A stretch of 37,564 bases of DNA, taken from the NCBI GenBank assembly GCA_949299375.1, contig CASGAH010000008.1, positions 1 to 37,564 of the forward strand, in the 5' to 3' direction. The notes beneath the pieces are model-generated. The model did not search any database and was not told the DNA's origin. It saw only the letters and a program-made list of their open reading frames with translations. Positions 7,441 through 15,616 of the stretch are shown here, one piece after another (within the stretch, counting starts at the first letter, position 1; each line of letters begins with the position of its first letter). This DNA comes from an uncultured Eubacteriales bacterium (GTDB lineage Bacteria; Bacillota; Clostridia; Lachnospirales; Lachnospiraceae). Made by a program: the position numbers and the translations under genes.

Positions 7441-8528
7441 CTTGTCAGATATTCCTCCAGACAGGCCAGAAAGGCCTCGATGTCCTGCTTGTCAATGGCG
7501 CCGATGTTGGCGATGCGAAACGTCTTCTGTTCTCCGATTTTTCCCGGATAAATCGTAAATCCGCGCGCATACAGGTAATCATGCATCTCCTCAAACGAGA
7601 ACGATTCGTCCTCCGGCTCCAGCACGGTCGTAATGATCGGCCCCTGCACATTTGCCGGAAGAGGGCGCACAAATCCGAGCCGTTCCAGCCCCCGATCCAG
7701 TGTCTCCCAGTTCTCCCGATATCGGGCATATCTTCCCTCCAGCGTCTCCTCCTCCAACTCCGCAATCGCCTGGCGAAGCGCGTAGAGCGTCTGCACCGGA
7801 GGGGTAAAGCGCATCTGATATTCCTTCTGAAAATATTCGTACTGCGCATACAGGTTCAGATAGAAGTTTCTCGGCTTCGTCCCTTTCAGGGAGAGCAGGG
7901 CATCTTTTCTGCAGATAACAAACGTCACGCCGGCCATACCCTGGATGTTTTTGTTGGAGCTGGACACAAGATACGTCACGTTCATCTTCTCCATGTCGAT
8001 GGGAATTCCGGCAAAGGAGCTCATGGCATCCACAATCAGCTCTAGGCCGTATTTTTTCGCCATTTCGCCAACCCGCCCGATGTCGTTGACAATTCCGGTT
8101 GTCGTCTCGCTGTGGATCATGGCAATGTAGGCGTGCTCCGAATGATGTTCCTCCAGATATTGCTCCAGGCGCTCAAAATCCAGCTCCTTCATCGGAGAAT
8201 CTTTCCATTCTGTGTACGGGATCTCATATGCCTCACAGATCTGACACATTCTGGCTCCATATGCGCCGTTGTTCACAACGAGAATCGAGTTTCCGATCGT
8301 TCCCACAGAAGTGAGAACAGCCTCCACTCCCGCTGTTCCAGACCCGCCAAACAAGACGGCGGTGTAGGACTCCTCGTTGGCTGCGATTCTCACAAGCCCT
8401 TTGCTGACTTCCTCCATCACCTTTCCAAATTCTTTTTCCCTCGGACAAATATCGGGAACGACCATCGCCTGCTTGACGGTGTCGGTCGTCGTTGCCGGAC
8501 CCGGATTCAACAATATATTACGCTTCAT
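7437..8528 (-). CDS. phnW: 2-aminoethylphosphonate:pyruvate transaminase
   Basis: PLP-dependent class V aminotransferase of 363 residues that interconverts phosphonoacetaldehyde and 2-aminoethylphosphonate. Visible features are the N-terminal LLNPGPATTTDTVKQAM, the phosphate-cup GGSGTAGVEAVL (61-72), the PLP aspartate in LIVDAMSSFAG (about Asp167) and the Schiff-base lysine in SSSNKNIQG (Lys193). Placed between phosphonopyruvate decarboxylase and a cytidylyltransferase, with no phosphonoacetaldehyde hydrolase (phnX) nearby, it should run in the biosynthetic direction and make AEP. The ATG overlaps the end of the upstream gene by 11 bases and has GAGG six bases ahead. The stop overlaps the next start by four bases. 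Confidence 0.94.
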   Translation of the reverse strand: MKRNILLNPGPATTTDTVKQAMVVPDICPREKEFGKVMEEVSKGLVRIAANEESYTAVLFGGSGTAGVEAVLTSVGTIGNSILVVNNGAYGARMCQICEAYEIPYTEWKDSPMKELDFERLEQYLEEHHSEHAYIAMIHSETTTGIVNDIGRVGEMAKKYGLELIVDAMSSFAGIPIDMEKMNVTYLVSSSNKNIQGMAGVTFVICRKDALLSLKGTKPRNFYLNLYAQYEYFQKEYQMRFTPPVQTLYALRQAIAELEEETLEGRYARYRENWETLDRGLERLGFVRPLPANVQGPIITTVLEPEDESFSFEEMHDYLYARGFTIYPGKIGEQKTFRIANIGAIDKQDIEAFLACLEEYLTR

Positions 8529-9651
8529 CTCTGACCTCCAGTAAATAATTCATCAAATGTTCTTTGTTCGCATGGGTTCCGATTGTCGGTCTTCCCAGAT
8601 CGCTTCGGCTCTTTGCATTGACCATCACCTGAACAAACTCCAGTCCCTGTCGTTCCCGAATCGTCTGCATCGTCTGCGCGAGCGCCTCCTCGGTCTCGCA
8701 GGTGATCACCGAAGGGTATCCGCATCCGCGGGCGATCTCTTCCAGATGGACGAAAAATCCAACGGTCGGCTGCCCCCCGACGGATTCGTGACACCCGTTG
8801 TTGATGACGATGTGCTTCATATTGGATATTTTGCTCTGTCCCAGCACCGCCATCGCACCCATGTGCATCAGCGCTGCCCCGTCCCCATCGAGACAATACA
8901 CCATTTTGTCTGTGTTCCGGGCAATTCCGAGTGCGATGGAAGACGCATGTCCCATAGAACCTACCGTGAGGAAGTCTTTTTCGTGGCCTTCTCCTCTTCG
9001 CTCGCGGATTTCAAACAGTTCCCGGGACAGTTTTCCGGTCGTAGAGACAACGACGCTGTCTTCGGGCAGGCTGGATGCAATCACCTCCAGCGCCCTCTCT
9101 CGGCTCATCGGATGGCAGCTGTCTTCTTTTTGAAACGGATACGGCGCAAACGTTCCTTTGCGGATGACGAAGGCAGCGCTGCCTCCGCTTCGCTTCATCT
9201 CGGCGTATGCCGCCTCGATCTGCTCACTTGCCGTCTCCCAGTCGTGACAAAGAATTTCCGTTCGCATGCCCACATCTTCCAGAAGGGAAATCGTTGCCTT
9301 TCCCTGGAAAATATGCTGCGGTTCATCCGAGACGCCCGGTTCTCCCCTCCATCCGACAAGAAACAACACCGGAATCTGATACACGTCCCGATGGAGCAGG
9401 GAGGCGACAGGATTGATTATATTTCCGATTCCGGAGTTTTGCAAATAGACAACCGGAATCCGGCCCGTGGAGAGATAATGTCCTGCGGCCAGCCCCACGG
9501 CATTGCCCTCATTGGCTGCAATGAGATGGTTTTCGGCATCATTGGCCAGCAGCCATGCGCTGAGACTGCCAAGCAGCGAATCCGGCACGCCTGTAAAAAA
9601 GTCCGTTCCGCATTCTCTCAATTTCTGAAAAAAGTCATTACACGCAATCAT
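8518..9651 (-). CDS. aepY: Phosphonopyruvate decarboxylase
   Basis: Thiamine-diphosphate enzyme of 377 residues that decarboxylates phosphonopyruvate to phosphonoacetaldehyde, the step that makes phosphonate biosynthesis irreversible. Seen: the cofactor-activating glutamate in AANEGNAVGLAAGHYL (Glu48), the Mg-ThDP motif beginning GDGAALMHMG (256-265) and ending NN (284-285), and the family signature NGCHESVGGQPT. I used ATG 9651 (MIACNDFFQKL). A GAGGG lies about 12 bases upstream, somewhat far. Longer in-frame starts would run through the hairpin at 9674-9705. It is the first gene of a tightly overlapping three-gene set, 115 bases after ftsZ. The enzyme that supplies its substrate, PEP mutase, is not encoded in this window. 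Confidence 0.94.
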   Translation of the reverse strand: MIACNDFFQKLRECGTDFFTGVPDSLLGSLSAWLLANDAENHLIAANEGNAVGLAAGHYLSTGRIPVVYLQNSGIGNIINPVASLLHRDVYQIPVLFLVGWRGEPGVSDEPQHIFQGKATISLLEDVGMRTEILCHDWETASEQIEAAYAEMKRSGGSAAFVIRKGTFAPYPFQKEDSCHPMSRERALEVIASSLPEDSVVVSTTGKLSRELFEIRERRGEGHEKDFLTVGSMGHASSIALGIARNTDKMVYCLDGDGAALMHMGAMAVLGQSKISNMKHIVINNGCHESVGGQPTVGFFVHLEEIARGCGYPSVITCETEEALAQTMQTIRERQGLEFVQVMVNAKSRSDLGRPTIGTHANKEHLMNYLLEVRDEA

Positions 9652-9673
9652 AGTGTTTTCTTTCCCTCTACCC

Positions 9674-9705
9674 GGCAAAAGGGATACTTTCGTACCCCTT
9701 TTGCC
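9674..9705 (-). other. Hairpin between ftsZ and the phosphonate cassette
   Basis: On the minus strand a 14-pair stem (GGCAAAAGGGGTAC with GTATCCCTTTTGCC, one G-U) is capped by a GAAA tetraloop. On the plus strand the wobble pair becomes an A-C mismatch, so the RNA form belongs to the minus-strand transcript. No T-run follows. It may end, slow or stabilise ftsZ mRNA, or tune read-through into the cassette. Confidence 0.65.
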
Positions 9706-9766
9706 TCTTATTTCATCGTTCGATCCATTTTCTGCTGACAGCAAACCCGTCATCCAAAACAGCCGC

Positions 9767-10969
9767 TTATTTGTTGCGATTCATAAAATCCGGAATCTTG
9801 ATGGGGCGTTCCTTCACGCTCGGTCTCGGAACCGTGTAGCGGGAAGCGCTTTCGGAAGACATACCGCCCTGAGAGACGCCGCTCTTTGTGTAGGACTCAT
9901 ATGTCTTGGGTGCGGCTTCCTCCCGCATGGAGGATGCCGTCTTATATCCGGATGTCCTGGAAGAGGACGTCTTTCGGGTGGAGGAAGATCTCGTGGAAAA
10001 TGCTGTCATCGTAGCCGAGCTGTCCTCCACTCCGGTCGCAATGACGGTAATCATTGCCTGATCCGGAACGGACTCGTCGTATGTCGCACCAAAAATAATG
10101 TTGGCATCCTCTCCGGCTTTCTGACGGATGTACTCGGAGGCATCGTACACTTCCGGAAGGCTGACATCACCGGTCACATTGATGAGCACATGCGTAGCCC
10201 CGTCAATCGTTGTCTCAAGCAGCGGGCTGGAAATCGCCTCCTGCATGGCATCGATCGCCTTGTCGTCGCCCTTTCCGATACCGATTCCGATGTGCGCCAC
10301 TCCCTTGTCCTTCATGACCGTCTGAACGTCCGCAAAGTCGAGATTGATCAGTCCCGTATGGTTGATCAGGTCGGTAATTCCCTGAACCGCCTGCTGCAGT
10401 ACTTCGTCCGCCTTCTTGAGCGCCTCCGGCATACTTGTCCGTCTGTCTACCAGCTCCATCAGTCTGTCATTCGGAATGACAATCAGGGTATCGACAACTT
10501 CCTTCAGATTCTCGATTCCTGTCTGTGCATTCATAGAGCGGGTCTTTCCCTCAAAAATAAATGGCTTTGTCACGACACCTACCGTCAAAATTCCCATGTC
10601 TTTGGCAATTTTTGCAACGACTGGAGCAGCTCCGGTTCCGGTTCCGCCTCCCATGCCGCAGGTGACAAACACCATGTCTGCGCCGCGAATCGCATCGGTC
10701 AGATCCTCTGCGCTTTCCTCCGCTGCCTTCTGTCCGATGTCCGGCTTCGCTCCAGCGCCCAGTCCCTTTGTCAGCTTCTCGCCAATCTGGATCGATGTCG
10801 GCGCCTTGCACAGCTGCAGCGCCTGCTTGTCCGTATTGACTCCAATAAACTCAACTCCGCTGACATTTTCCTCTACCATGCGGTTTACCGCGTTGTTTCC
10901 CGCACCGCCAACACCAATTACAATAATCCTTGCAGAGCCTTCTGATTCATTTATTTTGATTTCGTACAA
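9767..10969 (-). CDS. ftsZ: Cell division GTPase FtsZ
   Basis: Tubulin-like GTPase of 400 residues that forms the Z-ring at mid-cell and at the polar sporulation septum. Seen: GGAGNNAV (21-28), the tubulin signature GGGTGTG (107-113), the T7-loop region [13 protein letters not shown], and the C-terminal partner-binding peptide [11 protein letters not shown]. The linker at about 320-385 is rich in Ser, Thr and Arg and presumably disordered. The start must be TTG at 10969, because no ATG exists in frame before the GTPase core. It has AAGGAGG eight bases upstream and gives [10 protein letters not shown], matching related FtsZ N-termini. A good promoter sits at 11049-11077, so ftsZ has its own transcript besides any read-through from ftsQ. 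Downstream, the phosphonate genes separate it from spoIIGA. Confidence 0.98.
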   Translation of the reverse strand: MYEIKINESEGSARIIVIGVGGAGNNAVNRMVEENVSGVEFIGVNTDKQALQLCKAPTSIQIGEKLTKGLGAGAKPDIGQKAAEESAEDLTDAIRGADMVFVTCGMGGGTGTGAAPVVAKIAKDMGILTVGVVTKPFIFEGKTRSMNAQTGIENLKEVVDTLIVIPNDRLMELVDRRTSMPEALKKADEVLQQAVQGITDLINHTGLINLDFADVQTVMKDKGVAHIGIGIGKGDDKAIDAMQEAISSPLLETTIDGATHVLINVTGDVSLPEVYDASEYIRQKAGEDANIIFGATYDESVPDQAMITVIATGVEDSSATMTAFSTRSSSTRKTSSSRTSGYKTASSMREEAAPKTYESYTKSGVSQGGMSSESASRYTVPRPSVKERPIKIPDFMNRNK

Positions 10970-11048
10970 GAGATTCTCCTCCTTCTCTGTGATCTGAATG
11001 TTTCCTATGTGTACACTGCTGATACCCAAAAAGTACCTACTGCTTACT

Positions 11049-11077
11049 ACTATATATTTTTTTTGAGAAATAATCAA
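11049..11077 (-). promoter_or_regulatory. SigA-type promoter for ftsZ
   Basis: TTGATT (11077-11072), a 17-base A-rich spacer, then TATAGT (11054-11049) on the minus strand, in the 168-base ftsQ-ftsZ gap. The predicted leader is about 73 bases. Confidence 0.7.
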
Positions 11078-11137
11078 CTACTATTTGTGAAAATTCTAAT
11101 TTTTTTCCGCATGATGTCCGCGCGGCAGCGCGAGCGG

Positions 11138-11902
11138 TTACATGTTTTGCTCAAATCGGTATCCAAATGAATTCGAATCGTGCAGCTCCTCCAAGTACAA
11201 ACGCCCGGACAGCCCCTCAAGCTGCGGAAGAATCGATACAAGCGTATTGATTTTTTCCTCCAGGTCCTCATGCGTTCCCAAAAGCACCCGGATTTGTCCG
11301 AGGTCAATGCGGATCGTCTTTTTTGCGGAATAATACAAAACATCGGGTTCAACGTCTTTTTGACGCAGGACTCGTAAAACATGCTCCATTTCCTCCAGAT
11401 TTTCGATCTGGTCGGACTGAATCGTTTCGTAGAGAACGGCCTGTGTCACATAAATGCCCTCCAGAATCGGAACATGTTCCGCTTTCTCCTCCCCGGAGCC
11501 GAGAACCATCCCCGTCTCATCTATGTATATGTAAACGCCTCCAACATCCAGACATCCAAAAATCGCTCGCTCCTCGACCCGGACGGCAACGGTGTGCGCA
11601 TTCTCCCAGGCAATGGAATACGCGTTCAGATAAGGGATCTCCTTGTTTTGGCCCGTCAGCTGACGCCAAAACAGGACAGCCATGCTCTCCGACGTCTTTC
11701 CCGAGAACAGATCCGACTGGATTTGCTGCTGTGAAAACCGCTCATTTCCATCCACCGTCACCTGATCTGCCCGGATTCCAAAAATGCCAATCCCGGCTGC
11801 CGCCAGCAAAAGCACCGCCGCGCCAGCAATCCATCTTGGCCTGCGCGTTTGCACGTTCTGAGGTCCTTGTTTCTGTGTTTCTTTTTTTTCCTCTCTCTCC
11901 AC
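11138..11902 (-). CDS. ftsQ: Cell division protein FtsQ/DivIB
   Basis: Bitopic division protein of 254 residues that scaffolds the FtsB/FtsL pair and the septal synthase. The cytoplasmic N-terminus (1-24) is charged. One membrane segment spans about 24-44 (WIAGAAVLLLAAAGIGIFGI) and is followed by a POTRA-type domain (DQVTVDGNERFSQQQIQSDLF) and a beta domain (VRVEERAIFGCLD and after). The start is GTG at 11902, with GGAGG six bases upstream. The next ATG in frame is about 75 codons in, past the membrane segment. It follows murA by 72 bases, most of which is a perfect 11-pair hairpin. The fold assignment relies on size, topology, weak POTRA similarity and position before ftsZ. Confidence 0.9.
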   Translation of the reverse strand: MEREEKKETQKQGPQNVQTRRPRWIAGAAVLLLAAAGIGIFGIRADQVTVDGNERFSQQQIQSDLFSGKTSESMAVLFWRQLTGQNKEIPYLNAYSIAWENAHTVAVRVEERAIFGCLDVGGVYIYIDETGMVLGSGEEKAEHVPILEGIYVTQAVLYETIQSDQIENLEEMEHVLRVLRQKDVEPDVLYYSAKKTIRIDLGQIRVLLGTHEDLEEKINTLVSILPQLEGLSGRLYLEELHDSNSFGYRFEQNM

Positions 11903-11915
11903 GTCACCCCTCCAT

Positions 11916-11945
11916 CAGGCCTGCGCGAGTTTTTGCGCAGGCCTG
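11916..11945 (-). other. Perfect hairpin between murA and ftsQ
   Basis: CAGGCCTGCGC and GCGCAGGCCTG form an 11-pair GC-rich stem with an 8-base loop. On the minus strand the stem ends four bases before the GGAGGGG ribosome site of ftsQ. No T-run follows, so it more likely affects translation, processing or partial termination than acts as a full stop. Confidence 0.65.
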
Positions 11946-11974
11946 TAACCTGTTTGCCGTCCCGGCTTTTTGCT

Positions 11975-13258
11975 TTACGCTCTGTTTGCGCTTTGCGTCT
12001 GTGTTTCTTCTTCCAGACGGATGTCCGCTCCAAGCCGGACAAGCCTCTTTTCCAGATCCTCGTACCCTCTTTGAATGTGGGAGCAGTCCTCAATCCGCGT
12101 TGTCCCGTGGGCGGCAAGTCCCGCCACAACAAGGGCGGCTCCTCCCCGCAGGTCACGCGCCCTGACGCAGGCGCCGTGAAGCATCCTGACTCCGCAAATT
12201 CGGGCCCTCGTTCCATCCGTCTCAATTTGCGCTCCCATTTTCCCAAGCTCTCCTACAACCTGAAACCGGTTTTCAAAGATCGTTTCCTCGATGACCGTCT
12301 CCCCCGGTACGACGCTAAAGAGCGCCAGAATGGGGGACTGCATATCCGTTGGAAATCCCGGAAACGGGGAGGTCCGGATATAGGGAACCCGGCGAAGCGG
12401 TTCCAAACTCCGTATGCAGACGGAGGATGTGCCGCAGAACACTTCGCAGCCGCTCAGGGAAAGGACGGAGAGGACGGAGTACAGCTGGCTGGCCTCAATC
12501 CCGTGAAGCACCGCCTCTCCTCCGCAGGCCGCCACAGCAGCCAGATACGTTGCCGCCGCGATGCGGTCTCCCTGATTGGTCCACTCACTGTCATGGAGCG
12601 CTGTCACCCCATCAATCCGCAGTGTTTTCGAACCAATTCCCTGGATTTTTGCCCCCATCCGATTCAGACAGAGACAAAGCTGAACGATTTCCGGCTCCCT
12701 GGCCGCGTTTTTGATGACCGTCGTGCCATTTGCCTTCACAGCGGCCATCAGTATATTTTCCGTGGCGCCGACAGAGGGAAACGCAAGCGTCATCTCCTTT
12801 CCTGTCAGCCCGCCGGTGGAAAGGCAGATCGTTCCCTCTTCTTCTGTGATGTCCACATTCATCTGCCGAAGCCCCCAAAGATGAAGGTCAATGGGGCGCT
12901 CGCCGATGGAGCATCCTCCCGGCTGGTACGTCACAGCTTCCTGACACCGCCCGAGCAGAGGGCCAATCAGAAAAATAGAAGAACGCATTCTGCCTACCTG
13001 CTCTCTCGGCAGCTGCGCTCCCTGCAGCACAGAAGCGTCGATGGCGAGCGTTCCTCCCTCAAAGGTGCAGATGCACCCCAACGCCTCCAGAATCTGTATC
13101 ATAAAATGCACATCCAAAATGTGCGGAATGTTATGCAAAATCGTCGTTCCCTCATGGAGCAGCGCCGCCGCCATAAGCGGGAGCGCACCATTTTTGGAAC
13201 CCTGGACAGAAAGAAAACCTTCCAGCTTCTGTCTGCCTCTGATGTTCAGCACAGACAA
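11975..13258 (-). CDS. murA: UDP-N-acetylglucosamine 1-carboxyvinyltransferase
   Basis: First committed enzyme of peptidoglycan synthesis, transferring enolpyruvyl from PEP to UDP-GlcNAc in the cytoplasm. The product has 427 residues, the usual length. Seen: the substrate-binding GSKNGALPLMAA with Lys22, and the active-site loop QPGGCSIGERPIDLH with Cys116, the residue alkylated by fosfomycin, so sensitivity would be expected. SVGATENILMAAV and the FPTDMQSP motif are also present. The start is TTG 13258 with AAGGAGG and 7 bases of spacing. No ATG occurs before the catalytic core. It sits between ftsW and ftsQ. Many Firmicutes carry two murA genes, and I cannot say from the window whether this is the only copy. 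Confidence 0.96.
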   Translation of the reverse strand: MSVLNIRGRQKLEGFLSVQGSKNGALPLMAAALLHEGTTILHNIPHILDVHFMIQILEALGCICTFEGGTLAIDASVLQGAQLPREQVGRMRSSIFLIGPLLGRCQEAVTYQPGGCSIGERPIDLHLWGLRQMNVDITEEEGTICLSTGGLTGKEMTLAFPSVGATENILMAAVKANGTTVIKNAAREPEIVQLCLCLNRMGAKIQGIGSKTLRIDGVTALHDSEWTNQGDRIAAATYLAAVAACGGEAVLHGIEASQLYSVLSVLSLSGCEVFCGTSSVCIRSLEPLRRVPYIRTSPFPGFPTDMQSPILALFSVVPGETVIEETIFENRFQVVGELGKMGAQIETDGTRARICGVRMLHGACVRARDLRGGAALVVAGLAAHGTTRIEDCSHIQRGYEDLEKRLVRLGADIRLEEETQTQSANRA

Positions 13259-13366
13259 CCCAATCCCTCCTTATCCTATATATGTATCATATGTCACTGT
13301 CCGAGGAAGGGTGCCGGCTGAGTAGGGATGCAGGCCGCGGCTCATTGGGTTTCCCTGACCGCATTT

Positions 13367-14509
13367 TTATTGTTCCATTTTGATTCGGGTTGATACGTTC
13401 ATCAAAATGCCAATTTCTATCATGAAAAATAAGACCGAGGAACCTCCATAGCTGATGAGCGGAAGGCTGACTCCCGTGTTGGGCATTGTGTTGGTGACGA
13501 CGGCAATGTTCATCAGCACCTGGATGGCGACATGTGCCATAATCCCGCAGGAGAGCATCGAACCGAAGAAGTCCGGCGCCGACACCGCAACTTTCTCCAT
13601 CTGCCAGATCAGCATCAGAAACAAAACGATGATGCTGGACGCCCCCACAAGCCCCAGCTCCTCACAGATAATCGAAAAAATCATGTCATTTTGCGCCTCC
13701 GGGAGATACCCGAGCGTCTGAATGCTCTCCCCAAGACCTCTTCCGGTTATTCCTCCGGAGCCGATTGCATACAGCCCCTGTACCGTCTGAAAGCCATTTG
13801 TCGACGAGTAGGCCATCGGGTCAAACCATGCGTAAATCCGGTCCATTTGGTAAGCGTCAAGCACCTTTTCCAAAAGCCCTGTCTGAAAGGCGATAACGAC
13901 ACTTGCCGCGGCAGCCGCAACCGCACACACAAACACGGCTCGTTTCCGGCTGGAGATGTAGATCATAACGAAGGCAACTCCCGCCAAAATCAGTCCCGAG
14001 CTTAAATTGGCTGAGATCACCGGGAGCACAATCAAAAGCGCCGCCAGCGCACAGATCATCATCACTCTGTAGTATTTGAGCATCTCATAATAAAAATCCA
14101 TCAGCGATGCCAGCGTGACAATGAGCGTCAGTTTGGCAAACTCCGCCGGCTGAAAGGAGAGGGGACCGATGGCAAACCATCGCTTTTGTCCATTGACTTC
14201 CTTTCCGAAAAAGAGAACCGTTATGCCGAGAATGACCGCTGCGGGATACAGATAGCGCGCCAGTTTTCTCCAGATATGGTAGTCGATTCTGCTCACCGCA
14301 AACATGGCCCCAAATGCCAAAACGGTATATAAAAGCTGCTTCCATGTTGTGTAGAACGAATTTCCGGCGTGGCGGATGAAATCATTGTATGACGTGGCGC
14401 TGTAGAGCATGACAAGTCCGATTGCGGACAAAAAGACAATGAGCGCCAAAATGGTCATGTTCATTCCGTCCGGCAAAAAAAACCGTTTTTTCTTCCTGCC
14501 TGCCTTCAT
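13367..14509 (-). CDS. ftsW: SEDS-family peptidoglycan polymerase FtsW/SpoVE
   Basis: Polytopic glycosyltransferase of 380 residues that polymerises lipid II together with a class B PBP at the septum. About ten membrane segments can be drawn. Family motifs: NGQKRWFAIGPLSFQPAEFAKL (only the last part of the loop is variable), GRGLGESIQTLGYLPEAQNDMIFS with the catalytic Asp275, and MPNTGVSLPLISYGGSS near the C-terminus. The ATG at 14509 has GGGGG five bases upstream. It follows mraY by 36 bases. Its partners are presumably the two PBPs upstream. Whether it serves vegetative division (FtsW) or spore cortex (SpoVE) cannot be settled by sequence alone. In this dcw position a division role is likely. 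Confidence 0.93.
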   Translation of the reverse strand: MKAGRKKKRFFLPDGMNMTILALIVFLSAIGLVMLYSATSYNDFIRHAGNSFYTTWKQLLYTVLAFGAMFAVSRIDYHIWRKLARYLYPAAVILGITVLFFGKEVNGQKRWFAIGPLSFQPAEFAKLTLIVTLASLMDFYYEMLKYYRVMMICALAALLIVLPVISANLSSGLILAGVAFVMIYISSRKRAVFVCAVAAAAASVVIAFQTGLLEKVLDAYQMDRIYAWFDPMAYSSTNGFQTVQGLYAIGSGGITGRGLGESIQTLGYLPEAQNDMIFSIICEELGLVGASSIIVLFLMLIWQMEKVAVSAPDFFGSMLSCGIMAHVAIQVLMNIAVVTNTMPNTGVSLPLISYGGSSVLFFMIEIGILMNVSTRIKMEQ

Positions 14510-14545
14510 CCAATCCCCCTCTCTTCTCCTTTTGCGTCCATCCCG

Positions 14546-15496
14546 TTACAGTGCCAGATAGCTGACAAGACATAAAATTGCCGTGACAATTGAAAAAATT
14601 GCCACAATCTGTGTCTCCGAGTATCCGCTCAATTCAAAATGATGGTGAATGGGCGCCATCTTGAAAAATCGCTTCCCCCCGGTCTTTCTGAAATATGCCA
14701 CCTGGATCATCACAGAGAGCACTTCAATCACGTAGATCATGCCGACAAGAAGGATGTAGAGCGGCATTTTCAGCACGAATGCCACCGCTGCGACAAATCC
14801 TCCCAGGGCGAGCGATCCGGTATCTCCCATAAAAATCTTGGCCGGATGTACATTAAACAGCAAAAATCCCATCAGCCCTCCGGTGACTGCTGTGCAGACA
14901 ATCGACACCCCATTTGCAGCGCCAAGGGCGACAACTGCAAAAAATGTGGAGACCATGACGGTGACACTTGCACACAATCCGTCCAGTCCGTCGCTGAAAT
15001 TGACCCCGTTGTCTGTCGCAATCATGACAAACGGGCAAAACAGTGCGTAAAGCCATTTGAGATCGATCGTTTTTCCGCCGGTGAAGGGGAGAATCACATC
15101 TGTGCCAATCCGCGTCATACAGTAATACGTGAAAATACCTGCCACGATCAGCTGTCCGAACATTTTCTGTTTCGGGAAAAGTCCGTCCGACCGTTTCATC
15201 ACAATCTTTAAATAATCATCCAAAAATCCGATGACGCCAAATCCGATGACCGCAAACAAGACAGGAATCAGCTGAGGATATGTCCCGGCAAAAAACAGAG
15301 AGGACAGGACGATTCCCAGAAGAAACATGACACCGCCCATTGTCGGCGTCCCGTTTTTTTTCAGATGGCTCTTCGGCCCGTCGATTCGCTCTGTTTGACC
15401 GAATTTCAGTCGGTGCAGCAGCGGAATCAGCACAGGTCCGGAAATTGCACTGATGGCAAATGCAATAAACAATGCGATAATTGCGTCTTGAATCAT
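14546..15496 (-). CDS. mraY: Phospho-N-acetylmuramoyl-pentapeptide transferase MraY
   Basis: Integral membrane enzyme of 316 residues that joins UDP-MurNAc-pentapeptide to undecaprenyl phosphate, forming lipid I. Ten membrane segments are apparent. The Mg-binding Asp pair FLDDYLKI is at 93-94, the nucleophile region is TDNGVNFSDGLDGL (161-174), and the uridine-pocket motif is APIHHHFE (281-288). The PKSHLKKNGTPTMGG loop near residue 41 is typical. GGAGG lies six bases before the ATG. It has its own promoter at 15543-15571, so mraY starts a transcript that continues into ftsW. The murD and murG genes commonly found beside mraY are absent. Confidence 0.97.
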   Translation of the reverse strand: MIQDAIIALFIAFAISAISGPVLIPLLHRLKFGQTERIDGPKSHLKKNGTPTMGGVMFLLGIVLSSLFFAGTYPQLIPVLFAVIGFGVIGFLDDYLKIVMKRSDGLFPKQKMFGQLIVAGIFTYYCMTRIGTDVILPFTGGKTIDLKWLYALFCPFVMIATDNGVNFSDGLDGLCASVTVMVSTFFAVVALGAANGVSIVCTAVTGGLMGFLLFNVHPAKIFMGDTGSLALGGFVAAVAFVLKMPLYILLVGMIYVIEVLSVMIQVAYFRKTGGKRFFKMAPIHHHFELSGYSETQIVAIFSIVTAILCLVSYLAL

Positions 15497-15542
15497 AGTT
15501 TTCCTCCAAACTCTTCTTTTTGTAAATTAACGCTTCCCTCTC

Positions 15543-15571
15543 AGTATACTTCCTTTTCTTTTTTGAATCAA
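15543..15571 (-). promoter_or_regulatory. SigA-type promoter for mraY
   Basis: TTGATT (15571-15566), 17-base spacer, TATACT (15548-15543) on the minus strand, about 50 bases before the mraY ribosome site and in the 120-base gap after the PBP gene. Confidence 0.75.
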
Positions 15572-15616
15572 TCTATTTTTGATGCCCCGGGGAACTTTTT
15601 TCTTCGGCATTTCCGA

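Noticed and set aside
8557..9738. Plus-strand open frame of 393 codons opposite the phosphonopyruvate decarboxylase gene
   Set aside because: Shadow frame without start signals.
9653..10945. Plus-strand open frame of 430 codons opposite ftsZ
   Set aside because: Shadow of ftsZ codon usage; no family motif.
11849..13321. Plus-strand open frame of 490 codons across ftsQ and murA
   Set aside because: It is antisense to the clear murA and ftsQ genes, the translation is low-complexity Arg/Pro/Ser-rich without motifs, and no ribosome site is present.
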